Shown here piece by piece: positions 57,158-64,000 of a DNA stretch of 64,000 bases; position 1 is the first letter of the stretch, and every line of letters begins with the position of its first letter. A program made the translations under genes and the position numbers. The DNA lies in the NCBI GenBank assembly GCA_000827495.1, contig KN817598.1:1-64000 (forward strand). The letters run 5' to 3'. Source of the stretch: Hypholoma sublateritium FD-334 SS-4 (taxonomy: Eukaryota > Basidiomycota > Agaricomycetes > Agaricales > Strophariaceae). The notes beneath the pieces are model-generated. The model worked only from the letters and a program-made list of their open reading frames with translations, was not told the DNA's origin and searched no databases.

Positions 57158-60100
57158 ATGAAATCCCTCATTTACCTCCTTAGTCTGGGTACGGTGTTCA
57201 TCGGAGTACGCGGCCAAACAGGGCGTACGTCCTCACTAATTCACTGAGAGCTGATTCACTGTATAACTGACGCCGAGATACGTGTAGTTGCTCCAAAGAA
57301 ATTTATTTCGTTGCCCTTGGGAAATGTCAAACCTTCAGGTTGGCTTGTGGATCAAGTAAGCGAGTGTATACGATAAAAACGCGGTCAATATTCAATGCCT
57401 TCAACAGCTGACAGTCCAGACCAATGGACTGGCCGGCCATGAGCATGAGTTTTATGACTAGTAAGTAGCGAAAGAATATGTATATTCACCATTCGGTAAC
57501 CTAAGTCCGTAGCGTTGCCCAGACGGATTGGATGGGGGGAGACTCTTATTATTCCAATCTCGAAGAAGGTGGGCATCATTCAGATCTTCAGGCTGTGTAT
57601 GAATGCCCTGACATGCTTGTCTATAAGCTGGAAGCTATTGGTTTGTATGTGATTTCTCTCCAATTTTTTAACGTGGTACCGCTCAATCAAGGTTGTTCTT
57701 GAAGAATGCAATGGTTCCGAACGGTATTCTCGTCAATAACTCGGCCATCAATGCAAGGACATCGGCGTTCTTGCAATATGTGCTCTCTCATCAAGATTCG
57801 ACGGGTTGGCTCGGGCCCGAAGTCAACACCACCAAGCCGCGATACCTATGGGGAAGGTAATATACAATTATCTGCTCACTCAATCATGATTTTGATCTGG
57901 TTTGCCTATCTCAGGTATCCCTTCATGTTTGGCGCGATCCAAATGGTCGAGAACGATCCCTCCCTGACCACCGAAGTTGTCACCGCTTTGTATAAATTTG
58001 TCAATCTAGCAAATTCGATGTTGCATGCTGGGGAAGGTGTCGAAGCATGGACTCAAACCCGCTGGGAAGATTTTGTCATTACTCTTCAGTGGTACGTGTA
58101 TTTCTAAGCCAACATCTGTTAATATTGCATTTAATTAGACCATTTTCCATTTATGCAGGCTCTACGATTATCATCCAAATGGGAACGAAGCGCTATTAAT
58201 CGACACTATGAAGCAATTGAAGTACACAGGTGTTCCCTGGGAAGAAGTTTTTAGCGCAACGGTAAGTATTACAAAACAAGTGTCTGATCGTTAACACTTC
58301 AATTCATTCGACGTCCGATTATATAGTATTTCCCTCAAAGCGCAGGTAAATTGTTCTCTCCACCATGTTGAGACTAATATTGACTGGCCGGTTTGATAGT
58401 GGAAGATATTCCTGTATGCAGCAGTTTTCCATTGGTTGCAATGACTAACCCTAGTTACTTCGCAGAACCCATTCAACCTGCCCCTGACTGTGCGTGCAAC
58501 AATTTTGGTGGCCCTTCCATGCCTAATAGCACCTCTATAGTGGCACGGAGTCAATATGGCGGAGGGTCTAAAAGCGCTTCCTTCTACATACCGATTTACT
58601 CATAACCAATCGGGTCAGCACACTCATTTATATATCGGTTGAGATTCTGGTCACTGAGATGTATTGGCTAGACCTGGACCGCGCCAGCGAGGGATGGGAC
58701 TTGCTTTTCCAATATCACGGACGTCCCTCCGGAATCTACGCCGCCGATGAATACCTAGCAGGGCTGGAGGCTGTTCGTGGGTGAGTTTTTGATCATCTGA
58801 CAATGACTTCCCCATCCTAATACATATGGTCATCTCAGAACAGAGCTTTGTCTTGTCGTCGTATGTCTATGAGTTGAATCATCTTCCTGTATAATTCATT
58901 TTTCGGCCGTAGGAAACCATGTTCAGCGGATCGTATCTCTATCAAGTCATTGGTGACCCCAAATTCCCCGATCGAGTCAGTCTCCCTACCTGATACGACT
59001 GGGTAATATCGTTGATCGATTTTTCCAGGTAGAAAGAATCGCCTACAACGCCCTACCCGGTACATTAACTGGCAGTAAGTGTGGCAATCAAGCGCCGGGA
59101 AAATAGGCTCAAACGTATTACACTCTTAGACATGTGGTCGAGACAATATCTTCAGCAACAGAACCAAATCGCTTCCCAAAATATGAACCCGTTAGTCGAC
59201 CCTCCTTTTACATCCATTGAAAGCACCTCTGATGAAGCAAACACTAGAAACCCTTTCCCACTGGATGGGTAAGAAACTGCGTTTATTATGCGCTGCATGT
59301 GCACTAAGTATTCATAGGCCATATTCTAACGTATTCGGGCTTGAGCCCAATTACCCGTGGGTTCCGTCTGCACTATTGTAGCTTGGATTTGTGGTTCATC
59401 ATATCAAACATAGGTGCTGCACTGTGAACCATCCTCAGGGATGGCCCAAATTCATCACGAATTCCTTTGTGATTACTCCGGACCAATCATCCTTGGTCCA
59501 CCTGTATTTGGGACCATTCGAGACCACAGTCACCCTTGCTTCTGGTACCTTTATCTCTCAAATATTCTATATTCGAAATAAATCTCAACTCGACCATCAG
59601 GAAACAAGGTCAAAGCCGTTGTCGACACGCAATACCCATTCAGCGATAGTCTTGCGACCACGATCACAGCAACCAAGGCCTTTACTTATTACGTCCGCAT
59701 CCCGAGCTGGGTCGTAGGAGGTACGATCGCCGTAAACGGCGGAGCAGCCAAGGCTGTCAACCCTGTGAACGGTCTACAGGCCGTCGCAGCAAGCGCAGGA
59801 ACAACCAAATTCGTTCTTGAATTGCCTGCGCCGATCACGATAGGTGCGTTACACAAATTCAGCATTGGTGAGGAATTCTGAATCGTATTCATTGGTATAG
59901 AAAACAGACCTCAGGGATCCATCGCGGTCCACCGCGGTCCCTTGCATTACGCATTGGACAGTTCGTATCGTTTCTTCCGCGTTGAATACACCCAATTGAA
60001 CCCCCTTATTCAGTTGCGCGCAACCAGACTGTACTCGCCCAGAACAGCGAGCAGCCCATGGCCGTGGACCTCCAGTTCGAAGCCACCGCGCCATGGCAAT

Positions 60101-60425
60101 ATGCAATTGACCCAGCGACGGTCAAGTTCAACGCGGGAATTACGCCCCCCGCGCTTCCCTCGCCTATCTTCGATTCTGGAAAGCCGCCCATGACAATCAG
60201 CGTGTCAGCGTGTCCGATAGTATGGCCTATCGCGGGGAACACCTTCGCGTCCTCTCCCCCCACCAACCCGAATTGTACCGGGCCGGCTACAACGATTAAG
60301 CTCACCCCTTACGGAGTAAGTCTTTCACGGATATGGGTTTCAGACAAGATTGATGACTGGTCATTTTCTGTCCGCAGGCTACAAAGCTGAGGATCGGAGA
60401 ATTTCCCGTGTTCAAATCTACATGA
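57158..60425 (+). CDS. GH127-like beta-L-arabinofuranosidase (six-hairpin glycosidase)
   Basis: Secreted carbohydrate-active enzyme. The start at 57158 gives a signal peptide, MKSLIYLLSLGTVFIGVRG. More than a dozen short exons rebuild the family: [136 protein letters not shown] and the end GATKLRIGEFPVFKST. The CC pair in PCCTVN, rebuilt only after splicing out an intron at about 59359-59411, belongs to the zinc-thiolate site used by GH127. A junction at about 58787 restores RGTELCLVVE. Likely acts on arabinose side chains of plant pectin or extensin, consistent with a plant-degrading fungus. Intact as far as checked. Confidence 0.88.
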
Positions 60426-60782
60426 AGAGTTCTAGGCTCTGCTGGATGGGTACATTGAAGTCTGTTTTCGTGGTTACTGGATTGTTGTCCTGTTTGATGC
60501 AGATAAAGAACAAAGATAAAGATTTTAGGCTCACTTGAAAGCAGTCGATACTTGCTCTTCACCACCAGAAATATATTGTTGTTTTTTTACGGCCAACACA
60601 ACTCCCACACAAAATACAGTAAGTGCACAGATATACGTTGAGGTGTCTCTGTGCATCCCGGTAGCTCAAATATGCCACTAAGAGAGATTTCGCGTACGTC
60701 CAGCTGTAGGTTTGCTGATTTGCTAATGATGCTTTTGGCGCACTCATAGCATTAGCCCAAGTGAAAGCCTGTCAAAATCTCT
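60426..60782. other. Convergent intergenic region
   Basis: Short spacer between GH127-like and MFS genes, which end toward each other. Nothing else seen. Confidence 0.35.
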
Positions 60783-62602
60783 TCAGCCTTGGATCTCCCG
60801 CACTCCACGGCGCGGTTTATCAGGCGGTAGGAACGACGTCCCGTAGATGCCAACGAGCGTCAAGCCCAGGAAAATATAATACACCAGATTCCCGCCGGCG
60901 AGATTGCGCTGGAGCGAGAGCGCAAAAAGTGACGTCGCAAGCGTCGGGGCGATAGTGCGCGAGCCAGAGCTCGCCATTTGCGCGAGGCCGTTAGCAGTGC
61001 CCATCGGACCGCCGGGGGGCACACTCTCGACGACGATCACCTGAATGGCACCTTCGTTACAGACAGCAGACCGGTGAGCAAGGGGGTAAGTTGGGGTGGG
61101 GCAAGAGTGCTGCGCTCACCGTACGCGAAATATATCATAGTTTGGCAACACAGCTGCACACACATGCACAGCACGACACGGGCGTCGACACGCCCCGCAT
61201 CGCGCGCGAAGTGGCTCATGAGGGGGTACATCGCGAAGCACAATAGCAGACTGCGCACAGATAAGCGGAACACGCGCACGACGCCGAAGCGTCGCAACAG
61301 TGGGCCCATACAGTTGATTTGGATCACAGCATTGAGGAACCCAAAAGTACCGAGCGTGGCCCCGATGCGCAGGGGGTCGAGTCCAAGCCCACCGAGGGGG
61401 ATAGAGGTCGACCACATCAGGGGGAGGAGGGAGAAGTGACACATGTCGATGAACGCGAGGAAGCCATTGCACATCACGGCGAGCATGATTGGACGAATAA
61501 AAGCATCGCTAAGTTTGGGGACGGTGGCGGCCTCATTCTCAGAGTTGGTCGGAGGCGATGTTTCGTATTCACGGGAAGTAGGAACACCGAGAAGAGGCGA
61601 CTGCTCCGTTGGCGTAAGGACATCACCATCGGCGATGGTTTTAAGATGTTGCCTGTGCTTTTCTTTTGCCACAAGCAATGGCAGAGTCTAGTAAAGCAAT
61701 TAGATGACGCTATAAGTATGCCTGACCATGTGCATGAATGCTTACCTCTTTCAAAAACAAAAATGCAATGACAAACCCGAGAAATGACAAACTACCTGCA
61801 ACCGCACAGGGTAAAAAGTACGGGTGCTCTCTGAGAAGACGAATGCGGCCAATGCCGTCTGGCCATCTCTTTTCTGGATTAGACAATAGACCACCTATTA
61901 GATGGCTGTAGAGTTATCAGTTACATCTCCGGCTAGTCTTTATTGTCCAGACTCACGCACTCGTGGAGCCAACGCTCCATACCAGGGGTATAATGGCAAA
62001 TGCATCTGCTCTGTTGGTCGAATCGGTAACCTACACGGCCCCATTTGGCCGCACTCTTGAGCATGTTGGTTGATACAAGGCAGATACGAGACGTGGAATT
62101 TACCTCGGCTATCACACTTCGGCTGACACCAATGTTTCCATTAAAAATTCCTTGTAGGCACCGTGCCACGACCAGTGGCCAGAAAGTTGTCGACAAGCCG
62201 AATATAAACATGGCGATGGTCAGGCCGATCGGGGCAATGAGAAGAATAGGCCGTCGTCCATGACGATCAGATAAAAATCCCCAGGTAACGACTGTCAAAC
62301 TTTCCGAGAGAAAGAAAGTGGATTCCTGCAGACAAAATCAGCAAACAACCAACACATTTCAAGTCATCAGTACGTACAATTATGCCTCCGTAGTATCCCG
62401 TCTTCCTTTCGTCTCCTCCTGTGATTCCTGTGTCCCTTATAAACTGGTTTATAAAGGGATATATACACAACGCTGTTATGGGCTCTGCTATTTGGATCAG
62501 GCTGACACTGAATAGCTGCAACAGCGGCAGTGGCGTCTGCCTGGTAGCATCCTGAATTTCTTGAGCTCCATGGTCTGAAGGTTCTTCTGAATCCGCCGAC
62601 AT
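60783..62602 (-). CDS. Major facilitator superfamily transporter (DHA1/ZIFL-like)
   Basis: Proton-coupled small-molecule exporter family. Start 62602 (MSADSEEPSDHGAQ). The helices begin LLQLFSVSLIQIAEPITALC; the signature between helices 2 and 3 reads WGFLSDRHGRRPIL, and helix 4 has ARCLQGIFNGNIGV. Splicing at a GTAAAT donor gives IAEVTDSTNRADAF, and a GTGAGT donor restores SAHLIGGLLSNPEKRWP. A cytosolic loop (61.57-61.68 kb) with ADGDVLTPTEQSPLLG separates the halves; the second half carries FLAFIDMCHFSLLPLMWST and MASSGSRTIAPTLATSLFAL. Ends with GVREIQG at 60783. The ZIFL/ZRT-like subgroup is suggested by the LSDRHGRRP and NSSTRS-type contexts, but the substrate is unknown. Confidence 0.88.
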
Positions 62603-63909
62603 GAACAAGGGTGGGGTCAAAGTAGCAAACGAGCGGAGTCATCGCCGTCGTTGCTGGCAAGTTTAAATATCCTGGCCTACGATTCTTACCCGAAGCGATA
62701 AGCCATGACTAATCTAGATCTACGATTTGTCTCTGATATTAACAAGATATTAATAAGTTATGACTCCTCGGATACGGATTACGGGACGTGGTCCGGGGAA
62801 GTTATTGGGAGGCTACTTATCTATATGTAAAGAAGTTAGAAAACACAGTCTACATACCGACATAAATACAACATACATCAGTACCGTCCTTATACTGAAT
62901 CCCAGGTGCGCCAGCATTCGATTGGATCCTTGGCGGAGCGGTCATGATCAGTATCACGGGTAATGAGAATACTCTGCCGACTGAGTGTGTTCTCAAAGAA
63001 TGTGCTTTCTATAGCTAACCGAGATTGCGAATTTGTTTCGAGATATGAGTCATTCCTAAGAAAGGATAGAGGCAGAAATCAGTTGGTTTCTATGATCATG
63101 TCAATACTAGTAAGTACTCGTATAAGCATTTGATATTCAGCGCTCAGCACTCAGTACAAAGAAGGGAGGGACAGTAGACTTTTGTTAATGCCGATCAATT
63201 ATGTAGATAGAAGTGTCCACAAGAGTATCACTAAGTCTATATTAAGTTGATATTTAGTATACAATATAACTAAGTAAAGGCATTCACTAGACCATCTGCC
63301 TACTAACCATTGAAGGAAGCCTTGACATCAGATATCCTGCTTCATATCTATATAAACGAAAATCTTTCTCGAGGTGAATACCTCACTTCTCCAGAAACTC
63401 TCAACCCAATTGGTGCTAGTATCTGAGTCTAGTGATTCTCTAACAATTATTCTCGTCAGTTTCATCGATGAGTTAAAGACGGAGCCGATCTACTTCAAAA
63501 GCCACCCAATGTAACACGGATATCCGTTGTGCACGAAGGTTCAAAAATTCAGGATGGCTGCTTTAGGAGAGACTACCCTGCCTGACGCGCGAAATGTGCC
63601 TTCACGTCAACTTCACATAATTATAATTGACAATGTAAAGCTAGATAAAACCACACTTGATTTACAGTGACAGATCGTATGGTGATTTGTATACATGCTT
63701 TAGAAACCCAATAGAAACCCCCGATATTAATTCGCTCAAAAAGCAAAGACCCCTGGGATGCATACGGTGGTACTTCGGAGTAAGTAGCTTGAGTTTATTG
63801 TACATGGATTATCAGCGGGTATTACCGTACAGAAACATAGACCCGTCTACTTTCGGTCTGCAGATACGCCCTAGTAACTTTCATTGTCGAACAACCTTTC
63901 ATTTAATCA
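62603..63909. other. AT-rich region, no gene seen
   Basis: About 1.3 kb with short frames, probably the MFS gene promoter followed by the 3' region of the edge gene. Confidence 0.4.
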
Positions 63910-64000
63910 CTAAGTATGCTCAGGATATTCCTCGTCGTCACGCTCCTCCTCGAATGCGCCAAACTCCCCAAAATGGCCCATGAAATTCAGTTTGTTGAGG
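63910..64000 (-). CDS. C-terminal end of an unidentified protein (partial)
   Basis: Reading inward from the right edge on the minus strand, an open frame gives NFMGHFGEFGAFEEERDDEE and then YPEHT before a TAG at 63910-63912. The start lies outside the window. The composition (acidic, hydrophobic patches, no repeats) looks like a real C-terminus, but about 30 residues are too few to name a family. Confidence 0.45.
   Translation of the reverse strand, partial: LNKLNFMGHFGEFGAFEEERDDEEYPEHT

Noticed and set aside
61900..62110. In-frame stops suggesting that the MFS transporter is broken
   Set aside because: Introns with GTAAAT and GTGAGT donors remove the stops and restore VTDSTNRADAF and SAHLIGGLLSNP, as expected for the family.

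Overview
The window is nuclear DNA from a basidiomycete fungus, most likely an Agaricomycete. Genes are dense on both strands and cut by many 45-65 nt GT/AG introns. The left edge carries a KDZ-type transposase fragment. A lipopeptide pheromone precursor ends in a CaaX box, and several families typical of mushroom-forming fungi are present (UstYa/DUF3328 proteins, GH127-like enzyme, beta-lactamase-fold tandem pair, DUF6534-like membrane protein).

Layout. 1-2.8 kb is AT-rich, with the end of a KDZ transposon gene and a diverged array built on an ATATATATTCTG motif. 2.8-11.8 kb is GC-richer; it holds a copper-fist regulator (Cuf1 type, minus strand) and an intron-containing tRNA-Ser(GCT), with long stretches where I see no gene. 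11.8-28.1 kb holds a one-pass membrane protein, geranylgeranyl diphosphate synthase, an unrecognised protein, a transposon-derived HTH-only protein, a pheromone precursor with an internal duplication, the 25-residue ribosomal protein eL41, a possible Rrn9-like Pol I factor, mitochondrial ribosomal protein uS7m, a decayed gene, a Rsc7/Swp82-type chromatin remodelling subunit and a secreted repeat protein with one repeat per exon. 30-37.2 kb has two tandem beta-lactamase-family genes and the F-box/Sec10-like recyclin Rcy1.

37.6-51.0 kb is the most interesting part. Three UstYa-family genes, a But2-like one-pass membrane protein, a polytopic membrane protein and an S9C peptidase lie beside a 204-residue secreted precursor. 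That precursor has eight AMF-containing peptide repeats, each ending in Lys-Arg or Arg-Arg. A kexin-cut repeat precursor next to UstYa-type genes is the hallmark of dikaritin-type fungal RiPP loci, so I propose an undescribed basidiomycete RiPP-like system. 51.6-64 kb returns to ordinary genes: the ER stress sensor Ire1, a GH127-like beta-L-arabinofuranosidase, an MFS transporter, and the 3' end of an unidentified gene at the right edge.

Most splice models were checked by hand for reading phase and join cleanly. No database search was possible, so family names rest on recognised motifs.
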